From positions 3,145,501 to 3,209,500 of the forward strand of contig OX352322.1 of assembly GCA_947090765.1 (NCBI GenBank): a stretch of DNA of 64,000 nt, given 5' to 3'. Of this stretch, positions 26,076 to 35,301 are shown one piece after another. A model generated the notes under the pieces. That model was not told the DNA's origin, did no database searches, and was given only the letters and a program-made list of their open reading frames with translations. The DNA comes from Pseudomonas sp. MM223 (lineage in GTDB: Bacteria > Pseudomonadota > Gammaproteobacteria > Pseudomonadales > Pseudomonadaceae). The translations under genes and the position numbers were made by a program. Position 1 is the stretch's first letter. Every line of letters begins with the position of its first letter.

Positions 26076-26915
26076 TCAAGCCAGGTCCTGCGCCGCATGC
26101 CGCTCCGGCACCTGGCTGGCCTCATCACCCCAGGTACGGTTTACCCGGGTACCGTGCTGCACTGCAGGGCGCAGGGCAATTTCCTCGGCCCAGCGTTGCA
26201 CGTTGGGGTATTCGTCTACCGCCAGGAACTCTGCCGCGCCATACAAGTTGCCGCGCACCAACTGGCCATACCACGGCCACACGGCAATATCGGCAATGCT
26301 GTACTCATCACCGCCCAGATAGCGGCTTTCGGCCAGGCGACGGTCGAGCACATCCAGTTGGCGCTTGGCCTCCATGGTGAAGCGGTTGATGGCGTATTCG
26401 AATTTTTCCGGGGCGTACACGTAGAAGTGACCAAAGCCACCGCCCAGGTAAGGCGCTGCGCCCATCTGCCAGAACAGCCAGTTCAGGCTCTCGGTACGTG
26501 CAGCTGGCGATTTTGGCAGCAGCGCGCTGAACTTGTCCGCCAGGTACAGCAGGATCGAACCCGACTCGAATACTCGCACAGGCGGCTCGACGCTGCGATC
26601 GAGCAGGGCAGGGATCTTCGAGTTGGGGTTGACCTGGACAAAGCCACTTGAAAACTGGTCGCCCTCGCCAATGCGGATCAGCCAGGCATCGTACTCGGCT
26701 CCGGTATGGCCCAAGGCAAGCAGCTCTTCAAGGGCAATGGTGACTTTGACGCCATTGGGTGTGGCCAGGGAATACAGCTGCAGCGGGTGCTTGCCCAGCG
26801 GCAGGTCCTTGTCGTGCGTCGGGCCGGCAACCGGGCGGTTGATGCTGGCGAACTGGCCGCCGGACGCTGCTTCGTTGCGCCAGACCTTCGGTGGCACATA
26901 GGCGGGCTTGCTCAT
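26076..26915 (-). CDS. yghU: Glutathione-dependent disulfide-bond oxidoreductase (GST family)
   Basis: The 279-residue protein is a YghU/Nu-class glutathione transferase. The long N-terminal extension (YVPPKVWRNEAASGGQFASINRP in two parts) precedes a thioredoxin-fold domain with LQLYSLATPNGVKVTIALEE and VNPNSKIPALLD. The helical domain contains QMGAAPYLGGGFGHFYVYAPE, all family-typical. These enzymes reduce organic disulfides with two glutathiones. ATG 26915 follows AAGGAGATTC. It is divergent from the secreted hydrolase at 27116, with a 200-base shared upstream region. Confidence 0.92.
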   Translation of the reverse strand: MSKPAYVPPKVWRNEAASGGQFASINRPVAGPTHDKDLPLGKHPLQLYSLATPNGVKVTIALEELLALGHTGAEYDAWLIRIGEGDQFSSGFVQVNPNSKIPALLDRSVEPPVRVFESGSILLYLADKFSALLPKSPAARTESLNWLFWQMGAAPYLGGGFGHFYVYAPEKFEYAINRFTMEAKRQLDVLDRRLAESRYLGGDEYSIADIAVWPWYGQLVRGNLYGAAEFLAVDEYPNVQRWAEEIALRPAVQHGTRVNRTWGDEASQVPERHAAQDLA

Positions 26916-27115
26916 GCATGAATCTCCTTCATTGGCGCGAAACGGTCACGTAAAGACGTGGACCTGTATCTATGCCACGGGTTCGGCGCCATGCGCAAAT
27001 GCATAGGGTGCACGCGCAACCTGCATAATGATGGTTTCATCCAGTTTTCATCTGGCGCGGGCCAGGCCGGCCCTATGCTGGGCTATCTCTTCGCCCCGCA
27101 AGGAATCGCCGGCCG

Positions 27116-28162
27116 ATGACTATTCCCCGCTGCTTGTTGGCGCTGGTCTTGCTCGGTGGCCTGCTGGCCCATGCCGAGGCTGAGCCGTGGGTTGCCGGCC
27201 TGCACCACATGACGTTGGCCGATCCGGTCGACAGCCGGCCGATGCAAGCGCTGGCGTTTTACCCAGCCACTGGTAAAACCCGTCACAGCCGTATAGACGG
27301 CTATCCAGTCGACGTGGCTGAAGATGCGCCCGTCGCCATGGGCCGGTTCCCGTTGTTGGTCCTGTCCCACGGCAATACCGGCAGCCCATTGGCGCTGCAT
27401 TACCTGGCCACCTCGTTGGCGCGGCGAGGCTTTGTGGTTGTGGCAGTCGTGCACCCCGGGGACAACGCTCGTGACCATAGCCGTCTGGGCACCCTGAGCA
27501 ACCTTTATGGCCGGCCGCTGCAAGTCAGCGCCGCCATTACCGCAGCCCGTGATGATGCATTGGTCGGGCCTTACCTGGACGAAGGCAAAGTGGGGGTGAT
27601 CGGTTATTCGGCCGGTGGCGAAACCGCTTTGATCCTTTCTGGCGCGCGCCCGGACCTGGACCGGCTGCGCCAGTACTGCCTGGAGCGCCCGAACGACGCC
27701 GACGCCTGCAAAACCCACGGTATCTTGATTGCCGACCGCAGCGAACTGGCGCCGCAGGCTGACCAGCGGGTGGGGGCGGTGATGCTGATGGCGCCGCTGA
27801 GCCTGCTGTTCGGGCGCCATGCCTTGGCCGGGGTACAGGTGCCAGCCCTGATCTACAGCGGTGACAGTGACCAACTGGTAGCGGTGGACCGCAATGCCGA
27901 AGCCCTGGCCCGCAAGCTGCCGGTCACGCCCGATTACCGCCTACTGGCAGGCGCGGGCCACTTTGTGTTCATGGCCCATTGTGATGCCGAGCAATACGCG
28001 CGGATGCCGGCGCTGTGCAAAGATGCCGAGGGCGTGGATCGGCGCCATATCCATCATTCGCTGGCGCGTGAAACAGCGGCGTTCTTTAGCCAAGCGCTGG
28101 GCGCGCCGCAACTGGTCGAGCGGTCAGCCGCTGCGAGCACGCCGCGACAGCAACAGCGTTAA
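27116..28162 (+). CDS. Secreted alpha/beta hydrolase (dienelactone hydrolase/PAF-AH-like)
   Basis: The 348-residue protein has a signal peptide (LLALVLLGGLLAHAEA, cleavage near residue 23). The hydrolase fold shows LVLSHGNTGSPLALHYLA, the nucleophile elbow VIGYSAGGETAL, and the late acid/histidine region LIYSGDSDQLV and AGAGHFVFMAHC. This arrangement resembles the PAF-acetylhydrolase/dienelactone hydrolase-related group of predicted periplasmic esterases. Its substrate is unknown. The last 39 bases overlap the convergent MFS gene, so the two messages are antisense over their 3' ends. Confidence 0.8.
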   Translation: MTIPRCLLALVLLGGLLAHAEAEPWVAGLHHMTLADPVDSRPMQALAFYPATGKTRHSRIDGYPVDVAEDAPVAMGRFPLLVLSHGNTGSPLALHYLATSLARRGFVVVAVVHPGDNARDHSRLGTLSNLYGRPLQVSAAITAARDDALVGPYLDEGKVGVIGYSAGGETALILSGARPDLDRLRQYCLERPNDADACKTHGILIADRSELAPQADQRVGAVMLMAPLSLLFGRHALAGVQVPALIYSGDSDQLVAVDRNAEALARKLPVTPDYRLLAGAGHFVFMAHCDAEQYARMPALCKDAEGVDRRHIHHSLARETAAFFSQALGAPQLVERSAAASTPRQQQR

Positions 28163-29314
28163 GCCTACCCCGGCCAAAGCGAGCAGTGCCGCCACGCAGA
28201 AGATCGAGGCATAGCCCAGGTGCACGGCTACTGCGCCCATCACCGGCCCGGCGATAGCCAAGGCCATATCGAAGAACACCGCATAGGCCCCCAAGCCCGC
28301 GCCGCTGCTACTGCTGGGAACCTGCTTGATTGCCTCGACGCCCAGCGCCGGGTACACCAGCGATAGCCCGAAACCGGTAAGCCCTGCGCCAAACAGTGCC
28401 CAGGCCGGCGAAGGCGCCAGCCACAGCAAGCCCAGGCCAAGCACTTCGGTGGCCATGCAGGCGACCGCCACGTTGTAGCCACCAAAGCGATTGACGGCAT
28501 TGACGAACAGCAGCCGCGAAATGATGAAGCACACACCAAACGCACTCAGGCACCAGGCAGCGCCGGCCCAGCCGCGCTCCAGGTAGTACAGGGTGACGAA
28601 GGTGGTCAGGGTGCCATAGCCGATCGAGGCCAGGGTAAGGCCCAGGCCGCAAGGGGCAACACGACCGAACGCAGACCAGAAGGGTAGGCGCTCACCGCGC
28701 ACAACTACCACGTCAGGCCGTTTGCGCAGTACCAGCAGGGCGATAACCGCCAATACCAGCAATGCCGGCCCCAGCACGCTGAAATCCAGCCCATCCACGG
28801 CCACTACGCCCAATGGGGCGCCAATTGCGATGGCGCCATACGAGGCAATACCGTTCCACGAGATCACCCTGGCGGTGTGTTCGGGGCCGACCTGGCTGAT
28901 GCCCCTGCTCAAGGTGGCTACACCGATCAGCCCTTGGGCGATACCCAGCAGCAAACGGCCCGCTAGTAACAGCGCCAGGCTCAGCAGTGGCAGTGTCAGG
29001 GTCCAGGCCGACAGGAGGGTCAGCACGCCACAGCCCGCTATGCCCAGCAGACCGAAGCGGATGGCCTGTTTGCCTCCAAGTGTGTCTGCAACGCGCCCGG
29101 CGAACGGGCGGCTCAGGAGGGTGGCCAGGTATTGCAGGCCGATGGTCACGCCGGCAATCACTGCGCCAAAGCCCAGCTGGTCGTGCACGTAGCTGGGGAG
29201 CACCGCAATCGGCAGGCCGATACACAGGAAGGCAATAAAGGTATAGAAGACGATCGACAGGATCTGCAGGGTGATGTGCAGGGTATTGGTGGGGGCGGGT
29301 TGTTGCGCGGTCAT
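28124..29314 (-). CDS. MFS transporter (YhhS/YfcJ-like, arabinose-efflux type)
   Basis: The 396-residue protein has twelve predicted membrane helices. The loop 2-3 motif GRVADTLGGKQAIRFGL is the MFS A motif, and SRPFAGRVAD and LLGIAQGLIGVATLSRG fit the YhhS/YfcJ efflux group. These are putative sugar or drug exporters with poorly defined substrates. It starts at ATG 29314, stands alone, and overlaps the end of the convergent hydrolase gene by 39 bases. Confidence 0.87.
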   Translation of the reverse strand: MTAQQPAPTNTLHITLQILSIVFYTFIAFLCIGLPIAVLPSYVHDQLGFGAVIAGVTIGLQYLATLLSRPFAGRVADTLGGKQAIRFGLLGIAGCGVLTLLSAWTLTLPLLSLALLLAGRLLLGIAQGLIGVATLSRGISQVGPEHTARVISWNGIASYGAIAIGAPLGVVAVDGLDFSVLGPALLVLAVIALLVLRKRPDVVVVRGERLPFWSAFGRVAPCGLGLTLASIGYGTLTTFVTLYYLERGWAGAAWCLSAFGVCFIISRLLFVNAVNRFGGYNVAVACMATEVLGLGLLWLAPSPAWALFGAGLTGFGLSLVYPALGVEAIKQVPSSSSGAGLGAYAVFFDMALAIAGPVMGAVAVHLGYASIFCVAALLALAGVGLTLLLSRRARSG

Positions 29315-29538
29315 GGGCTCTTTCGCGGGTGGGCGGTTTGGCGTGAACCCATGATGGCGGTTACCTCAAGGAAATGAAAGCAGGCTAACGAATTAATCGG
29401 CGGACAGTGCCACGCTGTGGGATCCGCAGTGGATACATCACGGCTTAACCCACGCCCACAGGTTTCGGTGCTGGCTGCAAGCCCGGCACCTGACCTGGGC
29501 GCGGGCTTGCGGGTGACAAGGCCAGATCGGCTGGCTTG

Positions 29539-30018
29539 CTACCCCCGAGCAAACTCGGCCAACTTCTCACCGTCCAGCCGGTAGCGCACCCACTCATCTT
29601 GCGCCTCGGCCCCAAGCTTTTGGTAAAACCCTATCGCCGGCGCGTTCCAGTCCAGCACGCTCCATTCCAGCCGCCCGCAGTTGTTCGCGACTGCTTCGCG
29701 GGCGATGTGACGCAGCAATTGCCGTCCGGCGCCGTCGCCGCGCTGTTCTGGCGTCACATACAGGTCTTCGAGGTAAATGCCGTTGCGCCCCAGCCAAGTC
29801 GAGTAGCTGTAGAAGTACACGGCAAAACCGACGGCCCGGCCATCGCGTTCGCACATCAGGCTACGCACCGTGCTGCCCTCGTCAAACAGGCTGTGCTCGA
29901 TGTCGGCAAGGGTGGCAACCACCTCGTGGCGGGCGCGCTCGTACTCGGCCAACTCAGTGATAAAGGCCAGGATCTGCTCGGCATCGGTGCGGACGGCTGG
30001 GCGAATGGTGAGGCTCAT
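29539..30018 (-). CDS. GNAT family N-acetyltransferase (SSAT/thialysine acetyltransferase-like)
   Basis: The 159-residue enzyme is a single GNAT domain: IRPAVRTDAEQILAFI at the start, IYLEDLYVTPEQRGDGAGRQ carrying the acetyl-CoA loop (QRGDGAG), and RLEWSVLDWNAPAIGFYQKLG near the end. That C-terminal block is characteristic of the spermidine/spermine- or thialysine-acetyltransferase (SAT2) group, so a polyamine or amino acid acceptor is likely. It is divergent from the LysE gene at 30143. Confidence 0.87.
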   Translation of the reverse strand: MSLTIRPAVRTDAEQILAFITELAEYERARHEVVATLADIEHSLFDEGSTVRSLMCERDGRAVGFAVYFYSYSTWLGRNGIYLEDLYVTPEQRGDGAGRQLLRHIAREAVANNCGRLEWSVLDWNAPAIGFYQKLGAEAQDEWVRYRLDGEKLAEFARG

Positions 30019-30142
30019 GGTGACGGCTTCCTTGATCCGGGTTGGCGGTACAGTGAGGTGTATCCACGTAATTTAAGGTAACTGTACCGGTCGCAGGAGA
30101 GAGCGACTCCGTTAGTGTGACAGCACCTATAACGAAAGTGGA

Positions 30143-30772
30143 ATGCCCGCCATGCTTGCCTCTGCCGACCTGCTGACCGCCTTCGTGCTGTTTGCCTTTG
30201 TGTCTTCCATCACCCCCGGCCCCAACAACACCATGTTGCTGGCCTCGGGGGTGAACTTCGGTGTGCGCCGCTCCATCCCACATGCCCTGGGGATCAGCGT
30301 CGGTTTCATGGTGATGGTGCTGGCCGTTGGGCTGGGCCTGGGTGAGGTGTTCAAGGCCTGGCCGCCGCTGTACACAGTACTGCGCTACACCGGCGCTGCC
30401 TACCTGTTGTACCTGGCGTGGAAGATCGCAACGTCCGGGCCGGTCGGCTCCGCGTCGTCCAGCGCCCGCAAGCCGCTGGGCTTCTGGGGCGCAGCAGCGT
30501 TTCAGTGGGTCAACCCCAAGGCCTGGGTGATGGCGGTGGGGGCGATCACTACCTACACGCCGGCACAAGGCTATGTCACCAACGTGATCGTCATCGCCGC
30601 CTTGTTCGCCTTGGTCAACCTGCCCAGTGTCGGTGTGTGGGTGATGTTTGGCAGTGCCCTGCGCAACTTGCTGCAGAACCCGCGCTGGCTGATGCTGTTC
30701 AATGTCCTGATGGCCTTGTTGCTGGTGATTTCTCTGTACCCTCTGTTGTTTGTAGAATCAGCTTTTTCCTAG
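30143..30772 (+). CDS. LysE family translocator (amino acid exporter)
   Basis: The 209-residue protein has the LysE/RhtB N-terminal signature SSITPGPNNTMLLASGVNFG and about six membrane helices; WVNPKAWVMAVGAI in the middle is also family-typical. Start at ATG 30143 or ATG 30152 cannot be decided; the ribosome site is weak. The next gene follows after 20 bases and may be co-transcribed. Export of an amino acid or derivative is expected; substrate unknown. Confidence 0.88.
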   Translation: MPAMLASADLLTAFVLFAFVSSITPGPNNTMLLASGVNFGVRRSIPHALGISVGFMVMVLAVGLGLGEVFKAWPPLYTVLRYTGAAYLLYLAWKIATSGPVGSASSSARKPLGFWGAAAFQWVNPKAWVMAVGAITTYTPAQGYVTNVIVIAALFALVNLPSVGVWVMFGSALRNLLQNPRWLMLFNVLMALLLVISLYPLLFVESAFS

Positions 30773-30792
30773 CCTTATGAGTAAAAAAGCTG

Positions 30793-31665
30793 ATGCAGTT
30801 GATTCCTTGGTCCTACGAATGCACCGAAGGCTTCACTCTGCGTGGCTGGCAAACCCCGGGCAGCGGTAAGCCGTTGCTGCATTTCTTGCATGGCAACGGC
30901 TTCTGTTGCCTGGCCTACCAGCCATTGCTGATGCAGCTGGGCGAACATTTCGACCTGTGGCTTTGCGACGTTCAGGGGCATGGCGACAGTGATCATGGCG
31001 GAGTGTTTCGGGGGTGGAACCGTACTGCCGAGCTGGCAGTGGAAGCCTTTCAGGCCGGGCGTGGCGAGTACGGTGATGTGCCGCGGTTTGCCTTGGGGCA
31101 CAGCTTTGGCGGCGTGCTTACAGGTCTGATCCTGGCCGGTGAACCTGAGCTTTTCGAGCGTGCCGTGCTGCTTGACCCCGTTTTGTTCAGCCGTCGCATG
31201 CTGGGCGTAATGGGCGCGGCAGCACTGGTTGGCCTGCACCAGCGTCATGCGTTGGCCCGCAAGGCTGCCAACCGACGCAGCCACTGGCCTGATCGCGAGG
31301 CAGCGCTGGCCTCGCTGCAAGGGCGGGGCATCTTCAAGGGCTGGACCGATGCGGCGTTGCAGGCCTATGTTGAACATGCCATTGGCGATTGCGGTGACGC
31401 AGTAGTGCTCAAATGCCGGCCCAGCCGGGAAGTGGAAATTTTCAGTTCATTCCCCAAGCGCATGTGGGCGCGCCTTGCAGCGATCAGCACACCGACACGG
31501 ATATTGTATGGCGAGCAAACTTACCCCTTCGTGCCTCATTCGGTTAGCCGCCTGGCGACGCTCAACCAACATGTGACTGCCCGGCAGGTTGCCGGTGGGC
31601 ACTGTTTCATGCAGGAAGACCCGGCCATGGCGGCCGAGCAGGTGCTTGCTTTCTTGCAGCGCTAA
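30793..31665 (+). CDS. Alpha/beta fold hydrolase
   Basis: The 290-residue protein has the oxyanion region LLHFLHGNGFCCLAYQPLL, the nucleophile elbow ALGHSFGGVLTGLIL, a helical cap, and a late histidine in VAGGHCFMQEDP. It has no signal peptide. It resembles general esterases/lipases of the MenH-like superfamily; no specific substrate is evident. It lies 20 bases after the LysE gene on the same strand. Confidence 0.83.
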   Translation: MQLIPWSYECTEGFTLRGWQTPGSGKPLLHFLHGNGFCCLAYQPLLMQLGEHFDLWLCDVQGHGDSDHGGVFRGWNRTAELAVEAFQAGRGEYGDVPRFALGHSFGGVLTGLILAGEPELFERAVLLDPVLFSRRMLGVMGAAALVGLHQRHALARKAANRRSHWPDREAALASLQGRGIFKGWTDAALQAYVEHAIGDCGDAVVLKCRPSREVEIFSSFPKRMWARLAAISTPTRILYGEQTYPFVPHSVSRLATLNQHVTARQVAGGHCFMQEDPAMAAEQVLAFLQR

Positions 31666-31761
31666 TTGTTCTACAGGTGGAACGATGCATGCCGTTTTAG
31701 CTGTCTAGCGCCTGATTGGTGTCATTGATAAGGTTATCCCAGCCAAGAGAGGAGCCTTCTC

Positions 31762-32649
31762 ATGAAAAACATTCTGGGTATTCATCGCAGCCCCCACGCC
31801 CACTGGGTGGGTGATGGCTTTCCCGTGCGCAGCCTGTTCACCTACGACAACCTGGCCAGCCGGATCAGCCCGTTCCTGCTGCTGGATTACGCTGGCCCCC
31901 ATGACTTCACCCCAACCACTGCGCGGCGCGGCGTTGGTCAGCACCCGCACCGTGGCTTCGAGACCGTGACCATCGTCTACCAGGGCGAACTGGAGCACCG
32001 TGACTCCACGGGCGCAGGCGGCCTGATCGGGCCAGGTGATGTGCAGTGGATGACCGCCGCCAACGGCATCATCCATGAAGAGTTCCATTCCCCAGGCTTT
32101 GCCCGCAGTGGCGGTACGCTGGAAATGGTCCAGCTGTGGGTGAACCTGCCGGCACGGGACAAACGTGCGGCGGCGGGTTATCAGACGCTGCTGGCCAGCG
32201 ACATCCCGGTGGTGGCGCTGGAAGGGGATGCCGGTAGCTTGCGGGTGATTGCCGGTGACTATCGTGGCCACGCAGGGCCTGCCCAGACCTTTACCGCGAT
32301 GGATGTGTGGGATTTGCGGTTGAACGCTGGCGCAGCCTTGCAGCTGCCGGTAGCGGTGGGGCGTAACGCGGCACTGGTGGTATTGCGCGGTAACGTGCGA
32401 ATCAACGGCCAGCGTGAAGCAGGCCCGTCCAGCCTGGTGCTGCTTGACCGGGAGGGTGAGGATGTCGCTGTCGAGGCGCTGGAGGGTGCAAGCGTGCTGC
32501 TGCTCAGCGGTGAGCCGATCGATGAGCCGATTGTCGGCTATGGCCCGTTCGTGATGAATAGCCAGGCGGAGATCGCCGAGTCATTCGATGACTTCCATGC
32601 CGGGCGGTTTGGGCAGATGCAAGATGAGTGGGAAGGGGCTCAGCACTGA
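31762..32649 (+). CDS. Pirin family protein
   Basis: The 295-residue bicupin has the pirin metal-binding motif HPHRGFETVTIVYQGELEHRDS (split: HPHRGFETVTIVY and ELEHRD), GPGDVQWMTAANGIIHEEFH and LEMVQLWVNLPAR, all canonical. Bacterial pirins bind iron and some have quercetin 2,3-dioxygenase activity; others bind metabolic enzymes. The start ATG follows AGAGAGGAG. Single-gene unit. Confidence 0.92.
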   Translation: MKNILGIHRSPHAHWVGDGFPVRSLFTYDNLASRISPFLLLDYAGPHDFTPTTARRGVGQHPHRGFETVTIVYQGELEHRDSTGAGGLIGPGDVQWMTAANGIIHEEFHSPGFARSGGTLEMVQLWVNLPARDKRAAAGYQTLLASDIPVVALEGDAGSLRVIAGDYRGHAGPAQTFTAMDVWDLRLNAGAALQLPVAVGRNAALVVLRGNVRINGQREAGPSSLVLLDREGEDVAVEALEGASVLLLSGEPIDEPIVGYGPFVMNSQAEIAESFDDFHAGRFGQMQDEWEGAQH

Positions 32650-32734
32650 GCCTTGCCTGAAAGCTGGGGGCTGCTTCGCACCCCCGGCATTCTTGAACAT
32701 GGATTGGCCCCCTGGGTTTTGGCATGATCTGCCC

Positions 32735-33661
32735 ATGCCAAAACTCACACCCCAGCACGCCGTCCGCCGATCATTGCCCACCCCCGGCCAACACACCCTT
32801 TGGCTGCGCTACTGTGCCCCTTATCACTGGCCCTCGACCTTGGGCTTCCTGACTGCCCGCTGCATCCCCGGTATTGAGACCTGCCTCGACGGCACCTATC
32901 GCCGCACCCTGGTTATTGCCGGCCACCAAGCTGTCTTGCACGCCACCCCCTTGCGCAACCAGTTGCGCGTTCACCTCCAAGGCGTTCCCTCAACTGCATT
33001 GCCCGGCCTGATCGCCAGGCTAAGGCGGTTCTTCGACCTTGACGCCGACCCTGCGCACATCGCGGCCGAGTTATCCCGCGACCCCTTGATGGGCCGTTTG
33101 CTACGAGAGCGCCCAGGCCTGCGCGTGCCGCAAGGCTGGGACGCTTGCGAGCAAGCCATGCGGACCGTGCTGGGCCAGCAGATCAGCGTGGCCGGCGCCA
33201 TAACCCTGGCCGGCCGCCTGGTGCAACGTCACGGTGCGCCGCTGCGCTTGTCGGCACCAGGCCTTAGCCACGTATTCCCGACTTTGGCGGCATTGGCGAA
33301 TGCGCAGTTCGAAGACATGGGCATGCCGCGAGCGCGCGCCACCACCCTCGGCACCCTCGCTAACGCCTTGCTGGCCGACCCCGGGTTGCTGCGTCGCAGC
33401 CAAGCCCTGGATGAGCTCGTGCGTAAGCTGTGCCGACTAAAAGGCATCGGGCCGTGGAGTGCGCACTACCTGGCTCTGCGCCAGGCCGGCGCTGCTGATG
33501 CTTTGCCGTTGGGCGACGTGGCTTTGGTCAAGGCGCTGCGCTTGCTTGAGGGCAATGACGTGCAACTGGCCGAACGGGCGCTGGCCTGGCGACCGTGGCG
33601 GGCCTATGCGGCGCAGCACCTGTGGGCATCGCTGGGGCCGGCAGGCACCGCTCGTCGTTAA
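32735..33661 (+). CDS. alkA: DNA-3-methyladenine glycosylase II
   Basis: The 308-residue product has the AlkA N-terminal domain (WLRYCAPYHWPSTLGFLTAR, IPGIETC), then the HhH-GPD glycosylase domain with LCRLKGIGPWSAHYLALR and the catalytic aspartate in LPLGDVALVKAL. GWDACEQAMRTVLGQQISVA is also characteristic. It removes alkylated bases from DNA. ATG 32735 is preferred; ATG 32699 would add 12 residues. The AlkB gene lies 900 bases away on the other strand, so two alkylation-repair enzymes are neighbours. No Ada gene or Ada box was found. Confidence 0.93.
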   Translation: MPKLTPQHAVRRSLPTPGQHTLWLRYCAPYHWPSTLGFLTARCIPGIETCLDGTYRRTLVIAGHQAVLHATPLRNQLRVHLQGVPSTALPGLIARLRRFFDLDADPAHIAAELSRDPLMGRLLRERPGLRVPQGWDACEQAMRTVLGQQISVAGAITLAGRLVQRHGAPLRLSAPGLSHVFPTLAALANAQFEDMGMPRARATTLGTLANALLADPGLLRRSQALDELVRKLCRLKGIGPWSAHYLALRQAGAADALPLGDVALVKALRLLEGNDVQLAERALAWRPWRAYAAQHLWASLGPAGTARR

Positions 33662-33847
33662 GTCGGCCATTGCATTCGAACACTCGGCCCGGGTGCGCAA
33701 TCTTCCACTAAGGTGCTAAAGGATTCCCCGCTTCATCATTGCCCCGGCGCATGGACGCCTGCCCGGGCATGCGCAATATCAATTGGCGCCCCGCCCGATA
33801 AAGGCGTACTCACACACAACAGGCCATCGCACAGAGAGGGTCGTACC

Positions 33848-34108
33848 ATGTCGTTGATAGGAGTTTCGATGCTGGAAATGCGGCAGATGATCGAGCAAGC
33901 CTGCTTGCCTGACCGCTGTGAAGTCAGCTGCCTGGATGGCACCAACCTGACCATCCGCCTGGGTCAGGGTCAGAGTCTCGACGAGGGCGTGACCCTGAAC
34001 GGGGTGCCGCTGCAAAGCCTCAACAGCTGCCGTGATCTTGTCCACCTGGTGGGGCAGCTGCACGCGCTGCGTGACAGCCGCCCGGCGCGATTCAGGTCGA
34101 TTGCCTGA
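33848..34108 (+). CDS. DUF1652 family protein
   Basis: The 86-residue protein has the DUF1652 layout: an N-terminal helix LEMRQMIEQACLPDRCEVSC, two beta strands (LTIRLGQG) and a helical end NSCRDLVHLVGQLHALRDS. The family is largely restricted to Pseudomonas and has no known function. ATG 33848 follows GAGAGG; the open frame extends upstream but without family similarity. Cytosolic. Confidence 0.75.
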   Translation: MSLIGVSMLEMRQMIEQACLPDRCEVSCLDGTNLTIRLGQGQSLDEGVTLNGVPLQSLNSCRDLVHLVGQLHALRDSRPARFRSIA

Positions 34109-34178
34109 GTGCGCCAACGTGCCCTGGCCAGCTTGAGCTGGCCGGGTGTACGTGCTTCAGCCAAGCCCCCCAACCGAC

Positions 34179-34541
34179 TTACTGCAGCTCCAGCAACAGG
34201 TTCAAGCCACCATCACCGCACTTGCCTTGGTCACGCACAACGCCGTGGTAGCTTCGCCCGTCCCAGACGAACGCTACGCTGTGGGCGCGGTCGACTTTGT
34301 CTGGCAGTGGCGGGCAGATATGCAGGCGCAACGCAGGCCGGCCTTGCAGGTTGAGGGCAGCGAGCTGGCACTGGCACTGCACGCTCTGTGCAACCGGGCC
34401 GAAGAAGGTATCGCGCACGTAATCGAGTTGCAGAGAGGCATTCGGCGCACGACCGGGCATTTTCATCGGTGCATGGCACTGTAGTGTGAAGGCACGGGAT
34501 GCGGCGTATAGGGCATGGCAGGCTCCAGGGTTTGATAACAC
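34179..34541 (-). CDS. Hypothetical protein
   Basis: I do not recognise this protein. Codon usage with strong G/C third positions supports coding on the minus strand rather than the overlapping plus-strand frame (34146-34484). It has four cysteines in the mature region and a C-terminal block VAFVWDGRSYHGVVRDQGKCG, suggestive of a small secreted or periplasmic beta-rich protein, but no clear signal peptide. The start is uncertain: GTG 34541 or ATG 34466. Neither has a convincing ribosome site. Confidence 0.5.
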   Translation of the reverse strand: MLSNPGACHALYAASRAFTLQCHAPMKMPGRAPNASLQLDYVRDTFFGPVAQSVQCQCQLAALNLQGRPALRLHICPPLPDKVDRAHSVAFVWDGRSYHGVVRDQGKCGDGGLNLLLELQ

Positions 34542-34585
34542 GGCTTATCGTTTGAAGCTTGCCAGGCCAAGATGTTCAATGTGTT

Positions 34586-35257
34586 TCATGCACGTTCATC
34601 TTGAGAGTGGCTGCCACCCGCCTTGCGCAAGGTCAGGTTGATTCGCCGCTCGCCCATGCGCGGATGCACACCGGGTTTGATAGGCAGCACGCCATGAAAG
34701 CGCAAGCGGTCTTCACCGCCCCAGACCAACACATCGCCGTGGCTTAGCGGAATGCGCCGGGTCTTGTCGGCACGCTCCAAGCCGCCGAACAGGAACACCG
34801 CCGGCAGGCCCAGCGACACTGAAACGATCGGCTGGTCGAAGTCCTGCTCGTCGCGGTCTTGGTGCAGGCTCAGGCGTGTGCCTGGCAGGTAATGGTTGAC
34901 CAGGCAGGCATCCGGTACGAAACCCTGAAAGCCGGCCATGGCCGCAGCGCGGGTGGCGAGGGCCAGCAAAACCGGGGGCAGGGCGGGCCAAGGCTTGCCG
35001 CTAAGCGGGTCGCTGGAGGTGTAGCGGTAACCGTGTTCGTCACTTACCCAACCCAGCGTGCCGCAATTGGTCAGGCCTACCGCCATGCGCAGGCCGCCCG
35101 GCGTGTGCATGTGCCGAAAGGGCGCGGCGCGCAGCACCGGGCGCAGGGCATCTAGCAGCGCCTCGGTTTCGGGCAGGGCGAAGCCGGGCAGCAGCACGGT
35201 GTGGTTAGCCAGGCGCTGCGGCTGGTGGCCGAACAGGTCGAGGTCGGACTGGATCAT
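34586..35257 (-). CDS. alkB: Alpha-ketoglutarate-dependent DNA dealkylase AlkB
   Basis: The 223-residue protein is an AlkB dioxygenase. The iron/2-oxoglutarate motif is complete: HQDRDE (His-x-Asp), the distal His in RFHGVLPI, and RINLTLRKA supplying the 2-oxoglutarate arginine; NYLPGTRLSLH and SVSLGLPAVFLFGG are family blocks. It oxidatively repairs 1-methyladenine and 3-methylcytosine. ATG 35257 gives the family N-terminus DLFGHQPQ; the frame extends upstream through a REP element without similarity. Confidence 0.94.
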   Translation of the reverse strand: MIQSDLDLFGHQPQRLANHTVLLPGFALPETEALLDALRPVLRAAPFRHMHTPGGLRMAVGLTNCGTLGWVSDEHGYRYTSSDPLSGKPWPALPPVLLALATRAAAMAGFQGFVPDACLVNHYLPGTRLSLHQDRDEQDFDQPIVSVSLGLPAVFLFGGLERADKTRRIPLSHGDVLVWGGEDRLRFHGVLPIKPGVHPRMGERRINLTLRKAGGSHSQDERA

Positions 35258-35301
35258 GGCACCGCACATGTTCGAGGGGTTGGATATTGTATCCCTGCAA
35301 T

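Noticed and set aside
34146..34484. Plus-strand small gene
   Set aside because: The minus-strand frame here has better codon bias; the plus frame has no ribosome site or similarity.
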